Assembly (NCBI GenBank): GCA_035048485.1
Contig: CM068590.1
Coordinates: 17,114,274-17,178,273 of the forward strand
DNA length: 64,000 bases
Direction of reading: 5' to 3'
Source: Pteria penguin
Taxonomy: Eukaryota; Mollusca; Bivalvia; Pterioida; Pteriidae
This document shows positions 27,501 through 38,060 of this stretch, one piece after another. Every line of letters starts with the position of its first letter. The stretch's first letter is position 1. Made by a program: the position numbers and the translations under genes. The notes below the pieces were generated by a model that saw only the letters and a list, made by a program, of their open reading frames with translations, searched no databases and was not told the origin of the DNA.

Positions 27501-30500
27501 AACAAAAGGATTTCTTTCATTTGCATAGGCTGGTACCTGAATCTCTGCGTTGGCTGATTCTTCAGAAACGCGTTCCAGAAGTGGAGGATTTAGTCACAAA
27601 AGTAACCAAGATAAACAAACTTCTGTTTCCGGCTGATACCATGGCAATACTAAAAGAACAATCTGAAGCCGACAGTTCAGACAATGTAGCCCAGTTCTCA
27701 TTTATAGATTTAATGAGGACAGCCAAGTTGCGCAGGCTCAGTATTATTCTGTTTTATTTATGGTAAGCTCATTCAAAATACAAATGCATGTATGAGTATT
27801 TTACCTACATGGTGTTTAAATGATACCTGCTCGCCAGGTTTAAGAAAATTTTACCAATGCAACAGACAGTCTGTACATTTGTGTAACGTAATGTCAAGAT
27901 GCTTTATAGGAAAATGACTTGAGAAATGAATTTATGTACATACTTTTCAACAATGTAAAACATGGGAGTAACCAGTGTTTTACATAACTGTAGCAAAAAC
28001 AATAATAGGGCACCGCTAAATGGGTGCATGATACACTTGCATGTTGATATGATTTCCAAATCCATGGGCTGAACAAAAGTTTCAAAACCAAGTGCACAAC
28101 TTCAGGTTAAACCTTTAATACAGGGTATACCACCACCAGACCCTTTGCTAAAGTTATGTACTTTTCAAGGGGGCCAGGTAGCGCAGTTGGTAGCGCGCTC
28201 GCTTCTCACCAATGCGCCCCGGGTTCGATTCCTGGTGTGGTATGTGAGATGGTGGGGCTGTCACCAACCTGGCTTCATGGGTTTTCTCCAGGTACTCCAG
28301 TTTCCTCCCACACAAACAACACCCATACGCCAAGATCTGTGCCAACAAGCAAGATTTATATATCAAGTTATTAACTTGTTTCTTAATCGTTGTGAAATAA
28401 ATAAAGTTAAAATTTTTTAAAAGAGAAGAAACACAGACAAAACATATTTTACCTTGTCTATGTTTCTCCATCTCAGGGGTCAGCGGTCTTAAGTCTAAGA
28501 AATGAGATTTAAAATACGAGGTGTCATTATTCTAAGAATTTGTCGAAAGTTAGTCTGTGAATAGCTTGTCAGATAAACTGTTTACAGAGAAACTTTTTAT
28601 AAATTCTTAGAATTAAGACACATGCTACCATATAGGTCTCAATTCTTATACTTAGACTTAAGATTCTTTGTGAATAACATTATAGACCCCCACATTTAAA
28701 CCCAGGTGCACAGCTTCAAGTCAAACGCTCATTTTCCTGAAATCATTTGCATCTGTCTTGGTTAAGGAGAAAAAGAGCAGACAAATTTTTTTGACCCGCC
28801 CATTTTTCATTACCCATGAGACGAGAACCCAGTTTAAAACCCTGGTGCAGAATTTCAACCCAAAAACATATATACAACCAAAAACATTACTTATAGAAAG
28901 TGTCACAGCCACACAAGTTAGGTACAAGGGTATTATTAAACGCAAGAGGAATTTCAGATCAACTACATTTTGAAAGAATGAGTTAACTTGTTTTACATGA
29001 ATATGAATTTTATCAAATTTACCTAACTTTGTATTTATCATTCATCAGGTTTGCTGTTTCCGTTGGATACTACGGACTATTGTTTAGTATGACAGGCCTG
29101 GCAGGAAATCAATATCTGAACTTCTTTATCAGCGGCTCTGTTGATTTAGTGGCCTTTATTCTCATTATCTTCATAGTGAAGTTGTAAGTTTTAATCAATT
29201 GTGTACAGTCAAGTCTGTCTTAAGCAATAATGAAAAAGGAAATTCAGAAGTGGCCATTTCAGAAGGGTGGTCAATTAATAAAGGTTAATATGTATAATCA
29301 ATTAATCTTGGCTGGTAAAAAGTGATTGTGCTTTTCAAAGGTGACCTGTATTCGGTCTTTTCATTACACAGAGTTACATCCCATCCGAGACAGTATCTGA
29401 AATAAAAATGATTATCATTACATCTTCAAATTCTATGGAAACGGATGTAAAACTCAGGGAAATGATAGTCCACAAATGACGTTTTCATAGGACATTGATG
29501 ACGTCATAATGGTTTTATGTCAGATACCATCCCAAATGGGAAATAACTCTCTTTAACGAAAAATGCAGAACTAAGTTAACCCTAGTGCCAATGATTTACA
29601 GAGGAGTTTGATTTAATAATCTAACCAAGGGAAGCAAAAAAGAAAAAAAGGTCATAGGGGACAGGTGGCCCCTGTAAAATAAGGCCTGAGGGCCTGTTGT
29701 AACAAATAAAAATAATTACTTTTTTCATAAATTACTTTTACTTGACAGGTAATCTTGTACTTTTCCTTACAAAATTACAGTATAACTTGTTGTGAACACA
29801 ATATTGACAAACAGCCATTCATTACAAAATATTTTAAGGCACATAAATGTGAAATTCAATACTTGATATGTACATTTAATTCACGATATTTTTGCATAGT
29901 TTACGATCATGCTTCTTGCTACATATATAAGAAAAATATTTCTTATTTTTCTGAACATTATGTACAACAAAATAATTATAGTGTCTGGTAATACCCTGGT
30001 ATTATGACTTACTGAATCGCAGTCTATTGAAATTATATCGTAAATTGTTCTAAAATTGTTTTATCATGATTTGAGTAGCACTATTATATTTTATAAAGCT
30101 GAAGAATGGTACATCAAACAAATTAATTAAACCTAAGTTCATGATAAAGAAATGACAAATGAGTCAATAATACACAGCTTTTGTAAACCAAGAGGTCTCT
30201 ATCAAGTAGTTCATAAACAGAGGAAATTCTTGCTGACTTATTCAATTATACTATGATGTTATATAAATTTATGTAATATAAATATACCGGGTACACTTAC
30301 ATTAATGTATGTACCCGGTAATATAATTTTGTCAAAGTAAGTTCTTTTCATATCAACAAAAGTATATTTTCAGTACATTACAATGTAATTTCATAAAATA
30401 CATGACTTGTATGTTTGATTTTGATAATTCTTTGTATAGGTAATGCCCTTATCTTGCATCTTGCATGATCTATTTATTTTATATTTTAGTAAAATTTCAT

Positions 30501-33500
30501 CACTGTTTTTATCTTTTAAGCTTCAAGAGGAAGATTCCCATGGTGATATTTTTCCTAATTGGGTCACTATCGTGCATCATTGCTGGAGTGATACCTTTCA
30601 TATGGAAAATTGATTCGGGTCAGAGGTTTCTCATTATACCAAACTATAAACACATATTTTCAATTTATCTGAACAAATATCTGTGTGGCATCTGTTGTCT
30701 TTTTGTTGGCAATAGACGAATTTTATATCCTACATGACATAAGGGGTCTGATGCCCGCAAGCTACTTTTTGCCAGGATTATTGTTAAGACGTTAATGTTT
30801 AGATGTCACCATGAAATATCATTACTTTGAGCAACATTTATTGAGAAGATAGATGTAATATGAAGAAAGTATATTGACCTCTTTTAACAATGGTTTGATA
30901 TGAGTTAAAGTTTTTAAGGTTGAATTACTAGCCATTGTACTTGGTCTGAAGATTGTGAGAATCTGACCTTTGATGGTTTTCTGACCTGAGTCCCAAAAAA
31001 GCTTCTGAATAAGAGATTGGACCAACTTATATCTTGGTAAATTCAGGGAGTGTAGATTATGTGCCATGTTAAAGATCACAAAAGGAAAATTGAGTGGCCT
31101 TGGAGAGACCTTAAAGGGTAAGGTCAGGCAACTGCACATCCAGATGTATTTTGAAATTGATGCGTATACAAACACTATACCACAATCCAATTAATTAAGA
31201 ATCCCTTTGTAAAGATAAAACAATGCATTTACATGTATTATCACGTTTTCTAATATTACGTCCGGGCAGCCATCTTGACCTCTCGGAAGATAAAGAGGTA
31301 GTTATGTTTCGTAGCCTCCAGATGTATACCAAATGGTTCTGATATCAGAACTACGGTTTCCATTCTGTATTTAACACGGCGGACACTTATAATGTAATCA
31401 ATAAAAGCAAAGTTCTTAAATGTTGTTGACATGTATTTTATTGTTTTATTGAAAATGCCTTCCTGTCAAGCTTTTAATTGTACTAATAAAAGGACAAAAG
31501 GGCTACGAAATTGCCATTCTCTGTGTATATAATACCAAGTCAATTGCCACCTAAGTACCGGTCACTGCACGCCTGGTTTCACACCAGACCGATTATCAGC
31601 TGATATGTAAACATAGTTGACAGTTAAGACATTAATGACCCAGGGGTAATAACACTATTTACCTGTCCTGGACATGTACTGTGATTAAATTTTAAACTTG
31701 ATTGATGTTTGTGTTGATTACTTCTTAAATTCGACGTATTCAGTATGGAGATGCAGAGGGCATTATCATGCCTTTATTCAGTGCTGAGTCGGATCTCTTG
31801 TTTGTGTCTGTGTTCCTCAAAATCATGGTTTTCAGAAAACCGAACTACTGCAAAAACTGAGCTCAGGGGACGGTCCAGAGACAGTTCAGTTCGGTATTTT
31901 ACTGTACATTTCATCGATATGAATTTGAAATTTGATAGTTCTTTAATAGGAAAATTAAGTTGATCCAGTCTTTAAAATTCTCTCAAGCAATAGAAGAATT
32001 TTGTTAAAATTATACAGAAAGAGTACGTGTTCCTTTTGATATGTTATGATACAGTTTGATTAACTGTTAGCACAAAGTTGATTTCATTTTTGTTTCTTTC
32101 AGATGAAAAACAAGATCGATCTACCAGGAAGTTGCTAATTACTGGATTTGCTATCTTCGGAAAGTTTGGGATGAGTGGCGTATTCAGCCTGATATTTCTG
32201 TACTCGTCTGAGTTGTATCCAACTGTTATCAGGTATATAAATTTTGTTGTAGAGACATTTTCCTGAATTTGTAAGTAGTATAGGTATTTAAGACTAAGAA
32301 TACACCGATCCACTTTCGTCAAATGTCAAGCACTTTAGTGCAGAATACGACTATGATGACATCACGCAATGTTGGACAAGTTGGATTGAATATGATGTCA
32401 TAAGCATAACAATCAGAAGTCCGCTAAACATTGCTTTCTGTGCTGAAAGTGGATCAGTGTATTAGAAAGATCTGGAGTGAGTTTTACTAAAGGTTGTAAG
32501 CCCAAACGTAGACGTAGACCTAAACTTTGCGACAAAATTTGCGTATACGTCAATTGAAATTTTTCTTGAAGTCTATGTTCATACGTAATTACATTGATAA
32601 ACATTGTAAAAGGTGTATGTTACGTTTGGAACTCTTTAGAGAGGAGACAGATATTTCATAGCAAGGTTTACGTTTATGTCTACGTTTGGGCTAATGACCT
32701 TTAGTAAAACTCACTCCTGTTCTAAATATCCTGTATCAGAAAAGTTATGCTGTCATTTTGGTAAATCATTTCTGAATATGGGAAAATTAAATTATCTGTA
32801 TCATTTAAAACTTTATTAAAAAGCTTATCAGTTCCTTAAATTATTTATTTATTATATTATATTGTTCAAAAGATAAAATTAAACATTTCAATATTTTAAA
32901 ATGTTTGACTTTTTTTCTGGTTGTTTAATTGGCAATAGTGTATTTTGTAACACCTGTGTAATAAATTTTCGATTTAATTTAAATTAATTGCATCAAGAAA
33001 ATATAAAAATCTTGGACTTTTACGTGTATATTTGGTCTCTTTGTTACACAGAGTTTCTTCCCATTTGGGATGGTATTCTGACATAAAGTTATTGTTAAGT
33101 CATTAAATTCTATGGAAACCAGTCTAAAACTCTGGGAACTGATGGTTAAAAAATGACATTTCCATAAGAAATTTTTGACATCATAATTATTTAATATGTT
33201 AGATACCTTCCTAAATAGGAAATAACTCTGTTTAACGAAAAGACTCAATAGGAAGTATTAGAAATACTTTGTCCTTATGAACCTATACTCAACAATTATC
33301 TTCAAATTAGTTTTCAACTATCTTGGATAAAATATGTTTGGTATCATTATGGATCATAAGTTTTTGAGAAGATCACTACCAAATGGCAGACACACTGCAC
33401 ATCTATTCAATACATGAATTTCATACTTTACATGGTATAAAGTGCCTCATGCCCAACAAGTTAAATTTTGCTTAAATTTTCATTGTGTCTTTAATGCTTG

Positions 33501-36005
33501 AAGTGTTATGCCACAAGGGAAGGACAAAATTTTACGCAGTAAAACAAAGGTTGGACATTTAGCGAGAGATGAAATTAATATGAAAAAGGTCTATGGGTGC
33601 TGTTACTGGAAATCAAATCCTGAGCGTTTATAAACATGTAGCACTTACAGTGAGTTCCAGCAAATCATGTATGCCTATATTGAACCACTGACCATGCATA
33701 AACATTCAAGTACAGTTGTACATGTATCCGTAATTATAATGTTTTTATGTCTGACCATAATAATTCAAGAATTCCATTCTTCAATATTATATGTTTCAGG
33801 AACATTGGTATGTCAAGCTGTGCATTCTGGGCCAGGGTAGGTGGAGTTGTTGCTCCCCAGGTTCTTACCTTGGTAAGACTTTTAAAAACTTCATCTTTCA
33901 GTATCGTTGAATTTTAATGATTAATTTGATTTTAATTAATAATTTGATTAATCAAATCATGTATACCAGGCATCTCTTAATAGGTTTCAAGTCATGGATT
34001 AGATTTGAATTTGATCTGATTTTATATAGCTGTTTGTTTGTAATTTCTCGTCAATATCACTTGCATATTCGGATAATCTAAAAACGCAGTCTACATTAAT
34101 TATAATTCTTATACCTTATTCATCGTAATAATTTCATTAATTTGGCTAGTAAATTAAAGGTAACCAATCATATCATATAGACAGAAAAAATTATGTAAAA
34201 CATATATTTATTTAAGTTTAGAAGCTTAATATGTGTCTTTGAAAGGTAAACATGGATTTTGCATAGCTTTGTATTTGTCAGCTCTTAAATTTCTTGATAA
34301 AGGTCATGAGGCCAAAAATTTGCAACATAGAGTGTTTGTGTTCCTTTACCTTTTATGTACTGGACTTCCCTTTGGAGGACTTCTTCGAATCTTTATTACA
34401 TATATTTGTCATCCAAAATGAGAAAAAAAAAGTTCTCCATCTGTAGGGTTGATTCATGTATTATGGACTCTGTTAGATTAAAGTTTTAATTAGTTAATAT
34501 GTAAAACTAAATGAGAGATACAGTTAATCCTGTATGTAAAGGTTAGCTAAGGGAAGACTCCAGGTGACCTTATACAGAGGTGACCTTTGCACAAAGGTTG
34601 ATGTTGCAAGATAACATAGGAAATATGATACTGAAAAGCATTTTGCAAGATGTGACCCCTTTGCTGAGGTGACCTTTAGAACATGTTGTATGGTAAAGTT
34701 AACCTTGTATATATAGGCTAGTGAAAGACATGAGTGACCTCTATACAGTGGTGACCTTTATACAAAAGTTATTGATGCAAGAAGACAGAGGGATGAGAAA
34801 TTGAGAAGTGACCTTTATAAGGAGGTACCACCCTCTTTATAGAGGTGGTAATGAAAGGCAGGTCACATTGTAAATAGAACATGTTACGCATGGATTTGTG
34901 TATATAAATTTTTATAGCTATTTCTAAATACATGACTTGTACATGTATTCTAATTTATAATTTTTTTTATTGTTTTTTATACCGTAATAACCCGTGTATA
35001 ATGCACACTTTTTTTCAGAATATACGATGTCGATTTCGTGGGTGCGCATACATATGGGAACTAAAATATATGATCTATGATAATGTATTGATGTATTTAC
35101 TAGAGTTTTACGTATCTAATTATAAGTTACATTGAACGTGGATTCAACATTTAGAAGACAGTCATGAAATTAACGGCAATTGGCCTTTTCACGTTTACAG
35201 TTAGACACATGCTGTGATGAGTTTAGATGTGTCCTTCTAAAAATACCTCTACAATCGACCATTAGACATTGTATACACACATCATTAAGACAGGAAATAT
35301 TAATTCAACAAATAAAAAGAATATCAAATATAATGACCATGAAGATATATAGAGTATATCTTTTAAACTTTAAATGAGATCAGGATAATTCCGATGAATT
35401 TTGTTATCAACCTACGATTACCATATTACTATAATTATGAGTACTAGTATAATCAATCTAATAATAGATATATCCAAATGCACAAATTTCGCCCTGAATT
35501 TTGTCCAGTTTGTTTTTTATTGATGTGTGAAAAATGTTAAGTGACGGATGATTTAAGCTACTGTACATTTACAACAAGAATGTGAGCTTCATAGCCATTC
35601 ACTATTTATCGATTTTTTACCTGCACATGACACATGGGAAGTAGGCTTTTTCCAGAATTTATTTCTCAATTTTGAGGGTGCGCATCATACACAGGTGCGC
35701 ATTATACACAGGTATTTACAACATTTATTTTTATGACATCAATAAATATTTCTGAGTGGATTTGCTTTGCATTTGCACAGAACGACATCACACACAAGTC
35801 AACATCAATGATGCTGATAGGATTTGTTGCCCTTGTTGGAAGTCTCCTGCTTTTCCTTCTACCTGAGACCTATGGTAAGAAGCTTCCAGACACCATCCAG
35901 GATGTAGAGAATGCATCATACGTTGATGAGAAAAATATGGAAGTTCTTGATCAGGAGAAATCCATGACCCAGTTACAGGACATGATGGAAAACGTAACAC
36001 AATAG
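21507..36005 (+). CDS. SLC22-family organic ion transporter, complete, nine exons, 569 aa
   Basis: Exons are 21507-21893, 25389-25619, 26585-26781, 27529-27762, 29049-29183, 30521-30618, 32103-32232, 33800-33872 and 35781-36005. All have GT-AG borders and consistent phases, and give 569 residues plus stop. The family are 12-helix plasma-membrane major-facilitator transporters of organic cations, anions or zwitterions such as carnitine. TM1 lies in residues 18-40. A large extracellular loop (about 44-125) has cysteines at 51, 91 and 107 and glycosylation sequons at N74, N80 and N102. SSIVTEWNLVC, across the first splice, matches the family junction before TM2. Motif A GYLADKFGRK is at 159-168, with GRK as in SLC22. 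LVPESLRWL starts exon 4, SSELYPTVIRNIG spans exons 7-8, and LPETYGKKLPDTIQD precedes the acidic C-terminal tail. Length is usual for the family (about 550). The substrate cannot be told; the OCT/OCTN-like branch is more likely than OAT from the sequence feel, at low confidence. No frameshift. A polyadenylation candidate follows at 36741. Confidence 0.93.
21913..22100 (+). repeat. Intronic duplication, copy 1
   Basis: TTTTTTTTCTTCAAAT, AAAATTTGTCTA, AAATGAAAAGGTA and CACCTTTGA occur here in order and again at 23821-24000, in the same orientation with many substitutions. Both lie in the first coding intron of the transporter gene. Confidence 0.6.
22190..22320. repeat. Very degenerate SINE-like fragment
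   Basis: GGAGGTAACTTGATTTCCTC, CTGCTTC and a decayed TTTGATTACTGG B-box-like sequence recall the family 1 SINE body. Weak. Confidence 0.25.
23001..23820 (+). mobile_element. Hairpin-ended tandem-core element, family B, copy 1
   Basis: It starts with the hairpin TATGCCCCCGCCAT/ATGGCCGGGGGCATA. The core has four units of about 160 bp (starts 23094, 23254, 23413, 23574), each with GATAGATTAAATTGATATTG, AGATGTATCAAGGGAAAATG and AATATGGGTGTGGT. It ends GGCAATTATATTTCACTACC, TTAGCTGCCAGTGAGG, and AAAATTCTAG. It shares both ends, but not the core unit, with 24069-24897. It resembles the oyster 'pearl' type of non-autonomous element (flanks around a tandem core of about 160 bp); that link is from memory. 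It lies in the transporter's first coding intron. Confidence 0.7.
23821..24000 (+). repeat. Intronic duplication, copy 2
   Basis: Pairs with 21913-22100. It begins immediately after the CTAG end of the first family B element. Confidence 0.6.
24069..24897 (+). mobile_element. Hairpin-ended tandem-core element, family B, copy 2
   Basis: The same end hairpin (TATGCCCC..GGGGGCATATAGTGTT) and the same end sequence (GGCAATTATATTTCACTACC, TTAGCTGCCAGTGGGG, AAAATTCTAG) as 23001-23820. The core is a different unit of about 166 bp, repeated four times (starts 24134, 24300, 24462, 24628, end about 24797), with CCTTGTCATCGCAACT, CACCAAACTTCACATGTAGG and AGGGAGGCAACTCTGCTCAG. The units are over 90% alike by eye, so amplification is recent. 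No coding capacity. Confidence 0.75.
24898..25388. other. Transporter intron, nothing firm
   Basis: AT-rich. The frame through 24940-25160 has no recognisable similarity. Splice acceptor CTTTTCAG is at 25381-25388. Confidence 0.4.
26140..26460 (-). repeat. Degenerate family 3 SINE, reverse orientation
   Basis: Read on the minus strand it keeps the order tRNA-like head (near 26450), AGGATCTTTTACATT-type block and CACTCCAAGATTA-type tail (reverse strand wording), heavily diverged. It lies in the transporter intron before exon 26585-26781. Confidence 0.4.
26782..27528. other. Transporter intron, no distinct feature
   Basis: T-runs at 26910-26925 and 27008-27018 and a possible tRNA-like relic near 27345-27430; otherwise unique. 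Confidence 0.35.
28169..28420 (+). mobile_element. tRNA-derived SINE, family 2, copy 1
   Basis: The head GGTAGCGCAGTTGGTAGCGC (A-box-like) and CGGGTTCGATTCCTGG (B-box) form a tRNA-like region. The body is GGGCTGTCACCAACCTGGCT, CCAGGTACTCCAGTTTCCTC, and the tail is TTGTGAAATAAATAAAGTT. It lies in the transporter intron before exon 29049. A reverse copy is at 45355-45602. The frames on both strands here are not genes. Confidence 0.8.
29358..29563. mobile_element. MITE family 3, copy 1
   Basis: The ends are imperfect inverted repeats of about 40 bp: left TTTCATTACACAGAGTTACA and TCCCAT..., right ATGGGAAATAACTCTCTTTA ending ACGAAA. The internal block ATTCTATGGAAAC is shared with 33039-33241. It lies in the transporter intron after exon 29049-29183. 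Confidence 0.65.
29564..30520. other. Transporter intron, no distinct feature
   Basis: Unique AT-rich sequence. The local pair TATACCGGGTACACTT/GTACCCGGTAATATA at about 30285-30320 forms a short hairpin. Acceptor at 30519-30520. Confidence 0.35.
31455..31532 (+). pseudogene. THAP-like N-terminal micro-ORF, likely relic
   Basis: A 25-codon frame starts MPSCQAFNCTNKRTKG, which matches the usual start of THAP zinc-finger domains (MPxxC-x4-C followed by N-K/R-R), but it stops soon after. Downstream, 31741-31858 holds another open stretch (FSAESDLLFVSVFLKIM) preceded by a TTCAG acceptor-like site; I do not recognise it. THAP domains occur in P-element-type transposases and many host proteins. This is most likely a decayed transposon or gene fragment within the transporter intron. 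No second C-x2-H pair is visible. Confidence 0.3.
32299..32463. mobile_element. MITE family 2, copy 2 (inverted relative to copy 1)
   Basis: 165 bp, ends AATACACCGATCCACTTTC and GAAAGTGGATCAGTGTATT. The interior is the reverse complement of the element at 3700-3859 (e.g. ATGATGTCATAAGCATAA). It lies just after transporter exon 32103-32232. Confidence 0.75.
32474..32717. mobile_element. Long-TIR MITE (244 bp), second family adjacent
   Basis: Inverted ends: GGAGTGAGTTTTACTAAAGG left and CCTTTAGTAAAACTCACTCC right. The similarity continues inward through GCCCAAACGTAGACGTAGAC against TTATGTCTACGTTTGGGC. It begins 10 bases after the end of the preceding MITE. Confidence 0.8.
33039..33241. mobile_element. 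MITE family 3, copy 2
   Basis: Same order and orientation as 29358-29563: TTACACAGAGTTTCTTCCCA, ATTCTATGGAAAC, then GGAAATAACTCTGTTTAACG. Terminal inverted repeats are about 40 bp. It lies in the transporter intron before exon 33800. Confidence 0.65.
33873..34534. other. Transporter intron, nothing distinct
   Basis: AT-rich unique sequence, with no supported feature. Confidence 0.4.
34535..34870. repeat. GGTGACCT-rich tandem repeat, about two units
   Basis: Phrases such as ACAGAGGTGACCTTTGCACA and ACAGTGGTGACCTTTATACA recur about 185-190 bp apart, each followed by GATGCAAGA. Related to the AAGTGGTCACTT blocks at 3946-4345. Confidence 0.5.
34871..35780. other. Last transporter intron, nothing distinct
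   Basis: AT-rich. GTGCGCAT..ATACACAGG phrases near 35680-35712 are directly repeated. Acceptor TTTGCACAG precedes the last exon. Confidence 0.35.
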
Positions 36006-36033
36006 TCAAAGTGGTAATATACAAATACACACA

Positions 36034-36064
36034 CATATATATATATATATACGTATACATATAT

Positions 36065-36109
<45 letters not shown>
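36034..36109. repeat. (AT)n microsatellite
   Basis: About 75 bases of mostly AT dinucleotides just past the transporter stop codon, so it is probably in the 3' untranslated region. Confidence 0.9.
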
Positions 36110-36115
<6 letters not shown>

Positions 36116-37894
36116 TAGTGATATGATATGATATGACAGGATGTTATAAGTTACGTTAATGATGATAGAATACTAAAATAGCGATTTATCAAATTTTACT
36201 TTTGATTGATACATCTGTTTTGTAATTGTTGGAAAGGGTTTAACAATCAATTATTTATTATGTTATTGGTTTTCGATGATTGAAAAAATATGCTCTCACA
36301 CTCTGTTTACCTCAGACCTCCTGGGTATTGGATAAATGACAACCCTGTCCTGTCGATTTATTAGTGGGATATTTTTTCTTTTTATGGAGTTCTTCTGTTT
36401 ATCTGTTACCATTTTGCAACTAAATTATGCCATTAAACAGATAAAAAACTAAATATGACAGTGATAATTGAATATTTTATCATTTAAAATGAAAATTGGT
36501 TCACCTAAACTGATCAACTGTAGATTTTAGTCATCTGTCAGCATGTTGAAGTTCAGTTTTTTTTATTGTAATCTCTTGATTGTTGAATTTCAAATCTGTG
36601 AAAGTGAACTGTATTTTACATGTGTATTTCGCATTGATATCTGACATTTTCATTTGAAAAACATGTATACACTTTTAATGGCATCATATGGATCTGAACA
36701 CAAATAGTGTATTACCGCAAGTTTAATACATTTCCAAGGAAATAAAAGAACTGCTGCATAAATACTAATGTCATGACTCCATGAAATGTGAACTTACAGA
36801 TATTGATTGTATTCTTTCATGATAATTCATTGTTTGCCAATGATATATACATACTCATGTTTACTCTAACAATCTCTGTGAACTGTTTACAATCACACCT
36901 TTCTCAAGCAACTATGACGAAAAGGAAAGAGTGACCACTTTGGACAGGTGGTCTCCTATGACAGGTAGATAATTATGTATGTATAATTACCTGTAGAAAA
37001 ATAAGAAGATAGTTGTGTAAATCAGGTGATTTTGTAATGCAGGTAGCCCTTAGGGCAAGAAATGTACTGTTCATGCATTAGCATGAAACTTGACTCTACA
37101 TCATTGAATATTTTACTCAGTGCATCAAATATTTCAGGTTTACATAAAGTATTATTTTTGACAATAGATGTGTTTTATCTTTGAGTGTTCTATTCAGTGT
37201 GATCTGACCTTATTTTTTTTAGCATTTAATCCATTTATAGTTTTATCTACATATATATACATGTATAATTGTATGCCATTGTTTTATGATCTGGCGCTGT
37301 TTGTCCCTTAAGAAACCTAGTGAAGGCAACATTCAAAGAAAACATGAACTGTATGGTCTTGAAAATTATCCTACGTAAGCTTCATTGAATGTTATAAAAA
37401 TCTTTACTTCAAAATAACTTAAGGGTGTTTTGTTCTATAAATGTATAAGCATTGTTTCTTCTATTTAATTTAATTCTATTTCTATCATAAGTGCTAAGTA
37501 ATATACAATTATAAGTGCTAACTAATTTACAGTGTGATACTTTTAGATTATTTATTTATCTAAAATATTTTCATTAAATGAACTAGTATCTCTGAGAAAA
37601 GAAAAAAAAAAATCTTTTTATATGAAAATTTTTACTTAAGTTAATAAATTTAGCATAATATTATTTTTTATTGCCTTTATTTGCTAAAATGCAATAACCA
37701 CATGTTTTTATTGTGCTTGCCTTTTCTGCCATAACCAAATGTAAACATAAACTTTTATCAGGTTTGAAGTTCTACAGAGATAAAGTCACAGTCTGATTTC
37801 TACGACACCCCCCGCCCTAAAACAAACTCAATCTATTTTTAAAAATAAGGGTGGTTAGGTATAGAGCAAGAATATTTTAATGCATAAAAAAAAT
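36110..37894. other. 3' flank of the SLC22 gene
   Basis: AT-rich, non-coding. A GTGACCACTTTGGACAGGTG block near 36932 belongs to the same dispersed repeat as 3946-4345. No gene seen. Confidence 0.4.
36741..36746 (+). promoter_or_regulatory. Candidate polyadenylation signal of the SLC22 gene
   Basis: AATAAA about 740 bases after the stop. Other weaker A-rich motifs follow, so the true 3' end is uncertain. Confidence 0.3.
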
Positions 37895-38060
37895 TTTTAG
37901 TGCTACCTGCCACCCCTTTAAAAGTAAAATGTCGATACTTCTATTCATAAAAAGTTTTTTTCTACAACCTGACACCCCTGTCATGGTAAAGTGCACTACT
38001 CCAATACATAAAAATTTTGAAGTACAGCTTGGCACCCCTTTTTGGGCAAAACTTGGACTC
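37895..38060. repeat. Three-unit tandem repeat, period about 60 bp
   Basis: CCACCCCTTT, ACACCCCTGT and GCACCCCTTT occur about 60 bp apart (37910, 37971, 38031), each followed by a block ending in CATAAAAA. Confidence 0.6.

Noticed and set aside
28154..28471. Small genes on both strands at 28.2-28.5 kb
   Set aside because: All are readings of the family 2 SINE; the same peptide-like sequence appears in its reverse copy at 45396-45650.
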